This document shows, piece after piece, positions 45,169 to 54,318 of a DNA stretch of 64,000 nt. The notes under the pieces are model-generated. The model did not search any database. It was not told where the DNA came from and saw nothing but the letters and a program-made list of their open reading frames with translations. The stretch comes from Balneolaceae bacterium (lineage in GTDB: Bacteria > Bacteroidota > Rhodothermia > Balneolales > Balneolaceae). The stretch spans positions 1-64,000 of the forward strand of contig REDA01000054.1 in the NCBI GenBank assembly GCA_007693745.1, in the 5' to 3' direction. How positions within the stretch are numbered: the stretch's first letter is position 1; every line of letters starts with the position of its first letter. Made by a program: the position numbers and the translations under genes.

Positions 45169-46071
45169 TCAGTAAGATGTCACAACCACTTCCGGTGTCC
45201 AGTAATCTGCCCGGACAATATCAACCTCCGGGTACGCCTCTTTCAGCGAACGGATCTTTTCACTCTCCGAGACCAGACAAGCCGTTGAGAGCATCTCCGC
45301 AAGCAGGGGAGATTCGGCATGGACACTCACTGCAGACAGGTTTTCCCATGGTTTGCCGCTATGAGGGTCGATGATATGGCGGTGGTTGACCAGTCTGCCG
45401 CTGTCATTCACCCGGAAGTTGGAGGAGGTGGAGACCGAACCACCGCATAGGCGAAACTCATGCAGGGTTTTTCCGGGATCGAGATAGTTGTTCATTCCTA
45501 TCTTCCATGCACCCCCTGCCGGATGTTCACCTAAGGCCAGAACAGAGCTTTCACCGAAACTGATAAATGCTGATTTCGCTTCGGTGTTCAGTATCATCTC
45601 TTTGATTTTCTCCAGAGCGTACCCCTTCCCAAGGCCGCCAAAGTCAATCTCCATCCCGTTACGGGTAAATGCAGCCGTTCGCTGATCCGGATCGAGCAGC
45701 AGATGCTGAAACCCGCAGCGATCCTTCACCTGCTGAAAATCCTCATCCGCTTCACTCTCTTTATCTTTCCAGTACTCCATGAGCGGGCGGCAGGTGAGGT
45801 CGAAGGCTCCGTCTGTTTTCTCCCAGATATATCTGCACGCCTGCAGCAGATCAAACAGTTCTTCATCCGGCTCAACGGTTTCTCCTGCAGCTGCAGCATT
45901 AAGCCTGCTCACCTCACTCTCCGGCAGAAAACGGCTCATCTTCTGCTCAATCCTGTTCACTTCACCCCTGAGATGGTAAAAGAGCCGTTCCGCTTTTCCC
46001 TCTTCCAGATCCGGAAGAAGGGCGTAAAACCGGGTGCCCATCGCAAAAAAACGGTTTTGATACATATCCAT
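45169..46071 (-). CDS. apbE: FAD:protein FMN transferase (ApbE family)
   Basis: 300 residues. ApbE links FMN through a phosphoester to Ser/Thr of target proteins. Family motifs are GTRFYALL near residue 12, MSRFLPESEVSRLN, DFGGLGKGYALEKI near 148-161 and the magnesium/FAD segment HRHIIDPHSGKPWENL. No signal peptide or lipobox is visible, unlike most Gram-negative ApbE. It therefore appears cytoplasmic. No obvious flavinylated target such as RnfG or NqrC is encoded in the window. It lies 33 bases downstream of the DUF6807 gene on the same strand. Confidence 0.93.
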   Translation of the reverse strand: MDMYQNRFFAMGTRFYALLPDLEEGKAERLFYHLRGEVNRIEQKMSRFLPESEVSRLNAAAAGETVEPDEELFDLLQACRYIWEKTDGAFDLTCRPLMEYWKDKESEADEDFQQVKDRCGFQHLLLDPDQRTAAFTRNGMEIDFGGLGKGYALEKIKEMILNTEAKSAFISFGESSVLALGEHPAGGAWKIGMNNYLDPGKTLHEFRLCGGSVSTSSNFRVNDSGRLVNHRHIIDPHSGKPWENLSAVSVHAESPLLAEMLSTACLVSESEKIRSLKEAYPEVDIVRADYWTPEVVVTSY

Positions 46072-46104
46072 ACAATGCGGAGCAAACCCGGTCAGAGCTG
46101 GCAG

Positions 46105-47289
46105 TTATCTTGAGGCGTATTGCTGATACTTCGCTTCAATCTCCTCAACAGCGGGGGCTTCTCCCTCCACAATCCACAGCCTGTATCTTAGTACAAAAGG
46201 AGCTCCCTCAGAAAAATAGTGCGGAAAAAACTCCCCGAAACGACCATAGAGCCGCTCTGACATCTCAGCTACAGACCTCCCGGGATTGGCCGGATTTACC
46301 ATATAGACCACTGTGTACTCATTCTCACCGATTGTATAATTAAAGGCGTTCCAGGGTAATCCGATCCGGTCTTCCTCACCCAGTTCCACATCTCCCGGGA
46401 TGTCAGACAGGGCCTCCGGCCGGATAAAACGGCTTACTCCCGGATTATCAGCTACATACTGAGCAGCACGAAACTGCATCCCTGCATGCTGAAGATCACC
46501 GTCGAGATTCACCGGACCGGCAATGGCATACATATTGGTGTGAAAGTCGATCACCATACTGCCATCCGGCTCCCTGTAAACACGGATGTCCCGTTCCTCC
46601 TCTAGTATAATCCGGTCGTTGGGATCCTTCCAGTGAATCTCCGCCACATGACCACCAAAAACGGGTCCGCTGAATTCAGTAACAAAATCGATATGTTCTG
46701 TCCTTTCGCCATTATTGGCGTGCCACATATCATACACATCATCATAGATTTCCACCCGGCTGTAACCGTAGAAAATTCCTCGGTGGTGAGAGAAGAGTCC
46801 GCCTGCACCTTTTGTAATCAGTTCTCCGGAAGCAGGCCCAAATACATGATGAAACGGTTTTTTCGTCTCTTCTTTGTTTTCAGGATCAAAAACCGGGTAT
46901 TCGTACTGAATCAGCGGGTGGTCACCCAAAACAAGCTGAGCAGACTGATCTCCGGCACTCTGCCAGCTGTACACCTGCTCTGCGCAGGTCTGATCATGCA
47001 GCACACTGTATTGCACCGTCTCACCTTCAGCCTGTGTGGCAAACCACCAGATTCTGGCACGCGTCGGAGTGAGGGGTTCAGCCTGAGCCGGAATGCGAAC
47101 ATCCCCCGCCTCAAGACACAACCCTCCACTAAGGCCTGCAATCGGTACATTCACTGAAACAAGATCGTGGCTGAGGTTCCCGTTCCTTGCTGTAAATTCA
47201 AAGGTTTCATACTCAACTCCGGCACATCCGGCCGTGATGACAAGAATGAGAAAAAAAGAAGAAAGTGTTCTCATGATTAGATATTTCAT
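46105..47289 (-). CDS. DUF6807 family lipoprotein (so-called PmoA family)
   Basis: 394 residues. A signal peptide with lipobox ITAGC puts the lipid at C22. The family motif KGAGGLFSHHRGIFYGYS near residue 165 and HADNP-like ADNPGVSRF, plus GLPWNAFNYTIGENEYTVVYM, identify the DUF6807 group, often listed as methane oxygenase PmoA without good reason. The fold is probably a sugar-binding beta sandwich. It is frequently seen with Gfo/Idh/MocA proteins, as here. The 219-base gap to uxaC contains ACCCAT/ATGGGT (47369-47391), a weak minus-strand terminator candidate. Confidence 0.82.
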   Translation of the reverse strand: MKYLIMRTLSSFFLILVITAGCAGVEYETFEFTARNGNLSHDLVSVNVPIAGLSGGLCLEAGDVRIPAQAEPLTPTRARIWWFATQAEGETVQYSVLHDQTCAEQVYSWQSAGDQSAQLVLGDHPLIQYEYPVFDPENKEETKKPFHHVFGPASGELITKGAGGLFSHHRGIFYGYSRVEIYDDVYDMWHANNGERTEHIDFVTEFSGPVFGGHVAEIHWKDPNDRIILEEERDIRVYREPDGSMVIDFHTNMYAIAGPVNLDGDLQHAGMQFRAAQYVADNPGVSRFIRPEALSDIPGDVELGEEDRIGLPWNAFNYTIGENEYTVVYMVNPANPGRSVAEMSERLYGRFGEFFPHYFSEGAPFVLRYRLWIVEGEAPAVEEIEAKYQQYASR

Positions 47290-47508
47290 TAATTTTTTGG
47301 TTTATTTTTGCACTTCTGATGATAAGGAATATGATACAAGATCAATGCAGTTGCCAGTTTAAAACCGCACCCATGAACTATTCATATGGGTTTTGACCTA
47401 CAGGCAGCGATGATACTGGCAATGTACACTTTCAAAAAACCATCTTTGATAAGAAAAGATTTTTTTTCGAGAGATACATCTCTTTTATGTAAAAGCGGTT
47501 CAGATCAC

Positions 47509-48927
47509 TCAATGGTTTTGCGAATAGAGAAAATAGCCTTTTGCATTGCCATAGCATATGCTCTCCACCAGGTCTGAAATGAGTTCGGGTTCGTCAGGCA
47601 GCACCCCTCTATCCATATCCCGGCCAAGCAGGTTGCAGAGAATTCTGCGGAAGTAGTGATGACGGGAGAATGAAAGAAAGCTGCGCGAATCGGTGGTCAT
47701 GCCGATAAACCTGCTGAGTATTCCCATATTTGAAAGCGATTCGATCTGTTTTTCGATTCCATCTTTCTGATCGAGAAACCACCAGGGAGGCCCGTGCTGC
47801 AACTTGCCGGGAGTGGTTCCATCCTGAAAGTTACCGATCATCGTCCCGATCAGCTCATTGTCGCCGGGGTGGATATTGTAAAGCACTGTCTTCGGCAGGA
47901 TGTTGTCCCGGTCGAGCCGGTCGAGCAGGCGGGCAAGCGGCCGCGCGATCTCCCCGTCGCCCATGGAATCAAAACCGGCATCGGGACCCAGTTTTGCCAG
48001 CATCCGGCTGTTATTATTTCTCTGAGCGCCGATATGCAGCTGCAACACCCACCCCTTTTGATGGTTCATCACTCCGCAGCGGTACAAAAATGCCGATTTA
48101 AACCGGGCCGACTCTTTTCGGGTCAGTTTCTTTCCGCTTCGCGCTTTGTCAAATGTTTTTTCCACCTGCTGATCACTGTACGGTGCCGAATATGGCTCTT
48201 CGATTCCGTGGTCAGATGCCCTGCAACCCAGTTCATGAAATGCATCATGACGCTGCTGAAGTGCCTCCCAAAAGCTGTTCAGACTGCGTATTTCGACACC
48301 AGACACTTTCTCAAGTTTACTGACCCACTCGATAAACGCATCTCCTTTTTCGATATTCATACCTGTATCCGGACGGAAGGTGGGGACCATCCGTAACGGC
48401 GCGCTGCTTTCTCCGGAAAAAGCACGGTGGTGTTGCAGATCTGAAACGGGATCATCGGTCGTAGCCACTATTTCCACACGGTTTCTTTGCAACAGGGATC
48501 TGGCCGAAAAATCCTTGTCTTGCAGCATCTCATTGCATTCATCCCATATTCGGCCGGCTGTAACCCCGTTTAGCAGCCGGTCACTGATTCCAAAGGGATC
48601 TGCCAGCTCCATGTGAGTCCAGTGAAAAAGCGGATTCCGGAGTGTTTGGGGCACGGTTTCTGCCCAGGCCATAAATTTTTCCCGGTCGGATGCTTTTCCG
48701 GTAATCCGTTCTTCATCAATTCCGCAGGTACGCATGGCGCGCCACTTGTAATGGTCGCCCTTCAGCCAGATTTCGGTGAGGTTTTCAAATTTTTTATCTG
48801 CGGCAATCTCATCCGGTGGCAGGTGGTTGTGGTAGTCGATCACCGGAAGGTCTTTTGCCACGCTGTGGTAGAGCCGGCGGGCTTTATCTCCCTCCAGCAG
48901 AAAATCATCATGGATAAATGATTTCAT
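47509..48927 (-). CDS. uxaC: Uronate isomerase
   Basis: 472 residues, the typical length. It isomerises D-glucuronate to D-fructuronate and D-galacturonate to D-tagaturonate. The amidohydrolase-type metal start DYHNHLPPDEIAADKKFENL is followed by WLKGDHYKWRAMRTCGI, VEIVATTDDP, VLQLHIGAQRNNNSRM and the closing TTDSRSFLSFSRHHYFRRILC. It is the last gene of the minus-strand uronate operon and overlaps kdgK by four bases. Confidence 0.97.
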   Translation of the reverse strand: MKSFIHDDFLLEGDKARRLYHSVAKDLPVIDYHNHLPPDEIAADKKFENLTEIWLKGDHYKWRAMRTCGIDEERITGKASDREKFMAWAETVPQTLRNPLFHWTHMELADPFGISDRLLNGVTAGRIWDECNEMLQDKDFSARSLLQRNRVEIVATTDDPVSDLQHHRAFSGESSAPLRMVPTFRPDTGMNIEKGDAFIEWVSKLEKVSGVEIRSLNSFWEALQQRHDAFHELGCRASDHGIEEPYSAPYSDQQVEKTFDKARSGKKLTRKESARFKSAFLYRCGVMNHQKGWVLQLHIGAQRNNNSRMLAKLGPDAGFDSMGDGEIARPLARLLDRLDRDNILPKTVLYNIHPGDNELIGTMIGNFQDGTTPGKLQHGPPWWFLDQKDGIEKQIESLSNMGILSRFIGMTTDSRSFLSFSRHHYFRRILCNLLGRDMDRGVLPDEPELISDLVESICYGNAKGYFLYSQNH

Positions 48928-49955
48928 CGCTCCACCCTCCCCGATCCGCCACTCTTTATCAGTTTTTCCACCTCGCCTCTGCTTACAAGATTGAAATCGC
49001 CCGGAATGGAATGCTTCAGGCAGGATGCGGCTACAGCAAACTCCAGTGCATCACGGCTATGATCCATGCACAGAAGACCGTAGATCAGTCCGGCAGCGAA
49101 CGAATCGCCTCCCCCCACACGATCCACGATGTCGATCTCATATCTTCGCGAACGGAATGGGGTGCTGCAGGATTTGTCATCATGCAGCAAGGCACTCCAG
49201 CCGTTGCGGCTCGCTGAAAAACTTTCCCTGAGAGTGATCGCCACTGCCTTGAAATCATACTCCTTTTTCAATTCCATGGCGAGATGGGCATATCCTTTCT
49301 CATCCAGATGAGCGTCCTCCACATCTGTTGTACCGGCCGTAAATCCCAGACATTTTTCCGCATCTTCTTCGTTGGCGATACATACATCCACATAACTCAT
49401 CAACGGTTTCATCACCTTCCGGGCCTGCTCTTCGGTCCACAGTTTTGCCCGGAAATTAAGATCGCAGCTCACGGTAACTCCCGCCTTTTTGGCTGCCCGG
49501 CAGGCCTCCTCAAGAACAGCGGCGGGATCCGGACCCAGCGCGGGTGTTATTCCAGTCCAGTGGAACCACTCTTTTCCTTCAAATATGTTTTCCCAATCGA
49601 CCATACCACTTTTTATCTCTGTGACAGAAGAATCCGCACGGTCGTAAATAACCCTTGAAGGCCGCTGGCTGGCGCCGGTTTCCAGAAAGTAGATCCCCAG
49701 CCTGTCGCCACCCCTTACGATGTGTTCCGTATTTACCCCATACCGGCGAACCGACTGCAGGGCTGCCTCTCCGATTTCATGCTCCGGCAGCCGGGTGACA
49801 AACCAGCTGTTCAGCCCGTAACCGGCCAGGGAAACCGCTACATTTGCTTCTCCCCCACCGTAGCTCACATCGAATTGGGAAGCCTGCACAAACCGCTCAA
49901 AACCGGGTGTGGAAAGCCGCAACATAATTTCACCAAATGTGACAACATTTTTCAT
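48924..49955 (-). CDS. kdgK: 2-keto-3-deoxygluconate kinase (PfkB family)
   Basis: 343 residues. It phosphorylates KDG to KDPG. PfkB marks are FGEIMLRLSTPGFERFVQAS with YGGGEANVAVSLAGYG near residue 32, and the C-terminal catalytic loop DRVGGGDSFAAGLIYG with its Asp base. The KDG specificity is inferred from the neighbours eda and uxaC and from the KdgK-like N-terminus. It is 116 bases after eda and overlaps uxaC by four bases. Confidence 0.93.
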   Translation of the reverse strand: MKNVVTFGEIMLRLSTPGFERFVQASQFDVSYGGGEANVAVSLAGYGLNSWFVTRLPEHEIGEAALQSVRRYGVNTEHIVRGGDRLGIYFLETGASQRPSRVIYDRADSSVTEIKSGMVDWENIFEGKEWFHWTGITPALGPDPAAVLEEACRAAKKAGVTVSCDLNFRAKLWTEEQARKVMKPLMSYVDVCIANEEDAEKCLGFTAGTTDVEDAHLDEKGYAHLAMELKKEYDFKAVAITLRESFSASRNGWSALLHDDKSCSTPFRSRRYEIDIVDRVGGGDSFAAGLIYGLLCMDHSRDALEFAVAASCLKHSIPGDFNLVSRGEVEKLIKSGGSGRVER

Positions 49956-50071
49956 AATCAGAATTCTATTTTATCTCGATAATTTTCACCATTCAACTCA
50001 AAACCGGGCAGTAAATCAAAAACCCGTAACTCTCTTCGATCAGCGACTCCACCCGGTCCACTCTTGCCATT

Positions 50072-50707
50072 TTACCCCTTCAGTCCGCTCATCAATAGCC
50101 GCGCCTTTTTTTCGATCGCTTTATAATCCCTGTTCTTTAAGTCCTCTGCGGAAACGAGTGCGCTGCCCACTCCCACTGCACAGGCTCCGGCCCTGATCCA
50201 TTCCGCTCCATTGGTCAGGGTCACTCCGCCGGTTGGCATTAGTTTCAAATCGGGCATGGGTGCAAGCACAGCTTTAAAAAACTCCATCCCCGTAATATTG
50301 GCCGGAAACACCTTTACAATATCGGATCCCAGCTGCCGGGCATAGTCGATTTCGGTAGGGGTAAAGGCGCCCGCCATCATCACCTTGCTTTGCAATACCG
50401 TCTGGGCAATTACATCCGGTTTAATCACCGGACTTACTACAAATTCTGCGCCGGCACGAATAGCGGCAACAGCTGTCTTTGAATCCATCACAGAGCCGAC
50501 TCCGATGATCATCTCCTCAGGAAATGATTGGGATGCTTCCTTTATCAGATCGACAGCATTTGGAGTGGTCATGGTCAATTCCAAAACCATCACCCCTCCC
50601 TTGTAGAGAGCTTCTGCAACGGGGAAAAAGAGATCTGGATCCGGCAAGCGAAGAACAGCAATTGCCTTTTCGCGTTCAATTGCAGTTAAAATAGAGGTTC
50701 GGTTCAT
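50072..50707 (-). CDS. eda: 2-dehydro-3-deoxyphosphogluconate aldolase
   Basis: 211 residues. It cleaves KDPG to pyruvate and glyceraldehyde 3-phosphate and ends the uronate route. The Schiff-base lysine is in DIVKVFPANI and the catalytic glutamate in VLELTMTTPNA. IIGVGSVMDSKTA and LMPTGGVTLTNG phosphate-binding loops are also present. It starts 9 bases after the SDR gene. Confidence 0.96.
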   Translation of the reverse strand: MNRTSILTAIEREKAIAVLRLPDPDLFFPVAEALYKGGVMVLELTMTTPNAVDLIKEASQSFPEEMIIGVGSVMDSKTAVAAIRAGAEFVVSPVIKPDVIAQTVLQSKVMMAGAFTPTEIDYARQLGSDIVKVFPANITGMEFFKAVLAPMPDLKLMPTGGVTLTNGAEWIRAGACAVGVGSALVSAEDLKNRDYKAIEKKARLLMSGLKG

Positions 50708-50716
50708 GATTAATGA

Positions 50717-51499
50717 TCAGATTGTCATTGAAGTAAAGCCTCCGTCAACCGGGATAACGGCTCCGGTCACGAAAGAAGATGCGGCATTCGAGGCGAGCCA
50801 GATCAACGCTCCCGAAAGTTCTGAGGGCTCACCAAAACGTTGCATCGGTGTGTGCCGGAAGATGGATTCAGTGCGCTCCTGGGTCAGGATTTTCCTGTTC
50901 TGTTCAGCCGGAAAAAAACCGGGAAGCAGCGCATTGACACGAATCCCGTCCGGAGCAAATTCGCGCGCAAGAAAACGGGTCATATTGTTCACTCCCGCTT
51001 TGGAGATGCTGTAGGTGAATACTTTGGAAAGTGGTATTTCTGAAGAGGCGGAGGAGATATTGATAATGCTGCCCTTAATATTTTTTTCGATCATCATAGC
51101 TGCTGCGATTCTGCTGGCATAAAAGACTCCTTTCAGGTTGATATCCAGAATGCGGTCCCATTCCTCTTCATCAATTTCCATCACCGGTGTAACCGAGTTC
51201 ACTCCCGGGGCGTTGACCAGAATATCCACTCCGCCAAACTCCGATTCGATCTCTTCAAATGCTTTCTTCAGGGAGGTTTCGTCGCGGGTGTCGGCGTGAC
51301 ACACCAGTGAGCGCCTCCCCAGTTTTTCGACCTCTTTCTGCTGTGACTGTGCACCGCTCTGATTACTGCTGTAGAAAATGGCTACGTTGGCACCGGCAGC
51401 CGCAAGAGCTTTTACCATTTCACCACCCAGTACACCGCTGCCTCCGATTACTGCTGCCGTTTTACCCTTAAGTGAAAATAGATCCATTAACTGATTCAT
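50717..51499 (-). CDS. SDR oxidoreductase, probable D-fructuronate reductase (D-mannonate forming)
   Basis: 260 residues, classical short-chain dehydrogenase. The cofactor loop is AVIGGSGVLGGEM (16-28). NAPGVN replaces the usual NNAG, and the catalytic Ser plus YSISK set is in SSASSEIPLSKVFTYSISKAG. No UxuB-type mannitol-dehydrogenase-like enzyme is present in the locus, while this gene sits between uxaE and eda with a four-base overlap to uxaE. It therefore most likely performs the fructuronate to mannonate step (inference). A 2-keto-3-deoxygluconate or gluconate dehydrogenase is the alternative. Confidence 0.85.
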   Translation of the reverse strand: MNQLMDLFSLKGKTAAVIGGSGVLGGEMVKALAAAGANVAIFYSSNQSGAQSQQKEVEKLGRRSLVCHADTRDETSLKKAFEEIESEFGGVDILVNAPGVNSVTPVMEIDEEEWDRILDINLKGVFYASRIAAAMMIEKNIKGSIINISSASSEIPLSKVFTYSISKAGVNNMTRFLAREFAPDGIRVNALLPGFFPAEQNRKILTQERTESIFRHTPMQRFGEPSELSGALIWLASNAASSFVTGAVIPVDGGFTSMTI

Positions 51500-52995
51500 T
51501 CCTGTTGCTGTTCAAATGGTTTCAGGTGTTTCCCGAAATGGCGGAGAAGATAGTCCTCATAGAGCTCATGATGATCTATCAGGATGTTCATGAGCCGTTT
51601 TTTAAAAGAGCGGTTCTCTGATTCCGGCGAATGAAGTACCGAACCGTAGGTTACGTGCAGTACCTGTCGTGCGTCGTCCTGATTCAGAAGGGAAGGCCAT
51701 TCTGTTTCATTCAACTCAGTGAGTAATGGTACCTCTTCCACTCTGCCTGAAATGTGGTAGGTTTTGCGGTCAAGGTCAAACCTTGACTTTGAGAATTCAA
51801 GAATTTCAGCAAAAAAATCCGGGTCGGCATGTGCGGCTGTTCTCAGCGCCTCCAGATAGCTGGTTCCGGCAGTCTTCACGTGAACCGCTCCTTGATCCAG
51901 TGCCCCGATCGCTCTGTACACACCAAATTTATCACTTCCTGAATGGATGCTGAGCTTATAGTCACCGAAAATACGGGCGATGGCCAGATGACTTTTATAC
52001 TCCTCTGTAAAACGAGAGAGGTCGCCTCTGAAATCCACCCCTTTTTCGAACTCTCCGCTGAATCGTGGAGCCAGGCTCACCAGCTCCACGCCGAGGCGGT
52101 TCAGCTGGGATGCGATCAGCCAGTGTTCAAATAGCGTGGTGGGATGGTCCGTTTCATCCACAGAGAGCTCCAGTTCCGGATCCACCGCCGGATAATCTCT
52201 TCTTATGTAATCCGCCAGCATTTTCGTGTGGGCAATCACCTTTCCGTACTTGATGATGGCCGTCAGAATCTCTTCCTCTCCGGGCTCAAGGATCCATTCG
52301 GCAACAAGAGGAATCCTGATGCCATTCACTCTTCTCAGAAACGCCTCAGGTGTTTCCTCAAGCAGATCCCACGGCAGGTCAAACAGTGCTTTTTTTTGCT
52401 CATCGCGGTTCATCGAGGCTGCATCCCCCTGCACATACTCCCCCGGATCCAGGGTCAGCATCGTGTAACCTGCTTCGAGCATCCCGTCGATATCCTGTTC
52501 ATTTTTCAGGTGGTCGCCATCCGCTCCGAAACCCTCACTGTAGCCCGTCTCAAACACGGCCCAGGTGGCCGCATCCAGTACGTCGGAGGCTGTCCGACCG
52601 GTTCTCTGCAGTTCCCTTACGGATTGCTGAGCCAGTACCGGCCTGAAACCGGAGCCCCGGACGGCTTTCAGGTGAGCTGTACCTGCATTTCCAAGCCGGT
52701 CACCGAAACCGAATGAGTTTACTTTGCCAATCTTGACGGGTGCTGTATGTGGAAACCGCTCTCTGAGTGCAGCAGCATTGTGATGAGTGAGCGGACATTT
52801 AATGTAGTTTTTCCCATCCACCTCCAGCTCTTCCCCTTCAAAGAGGATAGAATCTTTCTCCTGATCCGATGGAGCAATCATCATAAAACGTTCAGTCGCT
52901 TCTCTGATCATGAAAAATTGTGAGCCCATATCACTCAGACAGGAATCAGCAATCATGGCTGAGTTGAAGTACCCGGATGTTAGATTTTCTGGCAT
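51496..52995 (-). CDS. uxaE: Tagaturonate epimerase
   Basis: 499 residues, matching the UxaE family, which epimerises D-tagaturonate to D-fructuronate. Recognised stretches are KIGKVNSFGFGDRLGNAGTAHL, ELSVDETDHPTTLFEHW and SLAPRFSGEFEKGVDFRG, with the metal-site-like SIHSGSDKFGVYRAIG in the second half. With UxaC it lets galacturonate join the glucuronate branch, so no separate altronate enzymes are needed; none are present. It overlaps the SDR gene by four bases and lies 24 bases after dctM. Confidence 0.92.
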   Translation of the reverse strand: MPENLTSGYFNSAMIADSCLSDMGSQFFMIREATERFMMIAPSDQEKDSILFEGEELEVDGKNYIKCPLTHHNAAALRERFPHTAPVKIGKVNSFGFGDRLGNAGTAHLKAVRGSGFRPVLAQQSVRELQRTGRTASDVLDAATWAVFETGYSEGFGADGDHLKNEQDIDGMLEAGYTMLTLDPGEYVQGDAASMNRDEQKKALFDLPWDLLEETPEAFLRRVNGIRIPLVAEWILEPGEEEILTAIIKYGKVIAHTKMLADYIRRDYPAVDPELELSVDETDHPTTLFEHWLIASQLNRLGVELVSLAPRFSGEFEKGVDFRGDLSRFTEEYKSHLAIARIFGDYKLSIHSGSDKFGVYRAIGALDQGAVHVKTAGTSYLEALRTAAHADPDFFAEILEFSKSRFDLDRKTYHISGRVEEVPLLTELNETEWPSLLNQDDARQVLHVTYGSVLHSPESENRSFKKRLMNILIDHHELYEDYLLRHFGKHLKPFEQQQE

Positions 52996-53019
52996 GGAAA
53001 AAGATAATTAGACATAAGA

Positions 53020-54318
53020 TCAGTACCCAAAGAGTCGGGGGAGAAACATGGTAAGCCCCTCAAAATAGGTGACCAGCAGCAGTGAAATCACCATAGCGAT
53101 GAATAGTGGTATCAGCGGGCGGATCACCTGCGTAATGGAAAGGTTGGCAATGCCGCAACCCACAAAAAGAACGCTGCCTACCGGTGGGGTACAGAGCCCG
53201 ACACTCAGATTCAGCACCATCACAATTCCGAAATGAACGGGATCCATCCCCAGTTCCACCACCAGAGGAAGGAAAATAGGGGTAAAGATCAGTACCGCCG
53301 GAGTGATATCCATAAAAATCCCGACGGTCAGCAGAATGACATTGATGATGATAAGAATCACGAACGGATTGTCACTCAGAGCGATCAGTGTTTCGGAGAT
53401 ATAGACCGGAATATTTTCGTACGACATGATCCAGGACATCGCCATGGAAGTGGCGATCAGCAGTGCAACGATTGCTGTCGTATTGCAACTGGTGAGAAAA
53501 ACCTGTTTGAGTTGTTTCAGGCTCATGCTTCTGTAGGCAACAGTGAGCAAAAGGGCATAGACAACCGCAATGGCGGAAGCTTCCGTAGCTGTAAAAATAC
53601 CCGCCACAATCCCGCCGATTACAAGGAAGATGAGAAAAAGGCTTGGAATGGCCTCAAGAAATTTCCGGATAGCGATGCGAAGAGGCACCCGTTCAGAGAC
53701 AGGATACTTTCGCTTGAAAGCCACATAACCGGAAACGGCCATCAGGGAGAAACCCACAAGAATTCCGGGAATATATCCGGCCAGAAACAGGGCAGCAATC
53801 GATGCCCCGCCACTCGCCAGAGAATAGACAATCAGAATATTGCTGGGCGGTATAATCAATCCGGTAGTTGAGGAGGTAATGTTCAAAGCCGCACTGAACT
53901 CTTTGTCGTACCCTTCCTTTTCCATTCGTGGCCCCATAAATCCGCCGATAGCCGAGGCTGTTGCCACTGCAGAACCGGAGATCGACCCAAACAGCATCGC
54001 CGCCACCACATGTACGTAGGCGAGTCCGCCGGGCAGCATACCCACAAGTGATTTGGCAAAATCAATAAGCCGTTTGGCAATCCCTCCCTGATTCATAATC
54101 TGACCGGCCAGTATGAAAAACGGGATTGCCAGCAGGGCGAAACTGTCGAGACCGGTGGCCATTCGCTGCGCCACGGTGGTCACAGCCGGATCAAACGGGA
54201 TACTCACCAGCATGGTGAGCAGGGTAGCCACACCGATGCAGAAGGCGATCGGTACACCGATCATCAGAAGGAAGAAAAAGCTAAGAACCAGTACCAGAAT
54301 ACCTGTTATTTCCATCAC
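53020..54318 (-). CDS. dctM: TRAP transporter large permease (DctM)
   Basis: 432 residues with about twelve hydrophobic helices. DctM is the Na+-coupled transport subunit of TRAP systems. Typical motifs are PIAFCIGVATLL, PFFILAGQIMNQGGIAKRLI and SGSAVATASAIGGFMGP, with FMDITPAVLIFTPIFLPL and VLNLSVGLCTPPVGSVLFVGCGIA near the C-terminus. It overlaps dctQ by four bases. Uronate as the substrate is inferred from the following catabolic genes. Confidence 0.95.
   Translation of the reverse strand: MMEITGILVLVLSFFFLLMIGVPIAFCIGVATLLTMLVSIPFDPAVTTVAQRMATGLDSFALLAIPFFILAGQIMNQGGIAKRLIDFAKSLVGMLPGGLAYVHVVAAMLFGSISGSAVATASAIGGFMGPRMEKEGYDKEFSAALNITSSTTGLIIPPSNILIVYSLASGGASIAALFLAGYIPGILVGFSLMAVSGYVAFKRKYPVSERVPLRIAIRKFLEAIPSLFLIFLVIGGIVAGIFTATEASAIAVVYALLLTVAYRSMSLKQLKQVFLTSCNTTAIVALLIATSMAMSWIMSYENIPVYISETLIALSDNPFVILIIINVILLTVGIFMDITPAVLIFTPIFLPLVVELGMDPVHFGIVMVLNLSVGLCTPPVGSVLFVGCGIANLSITQVIRPLIPLFIAMVISLLLVTYFEGLTMFLPRLFGY

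Noticed and set aside
46105-47289. Particulate methane monooxygenase subunit (PmoA) for the DUF6807 protein
   Set aside because: The PmoA name is attached to this family in some databases, but this is a soluble-type lipoprotein without the membrane helices or copper ligands of methane monooxygenase and has no pmoBC neighbours.
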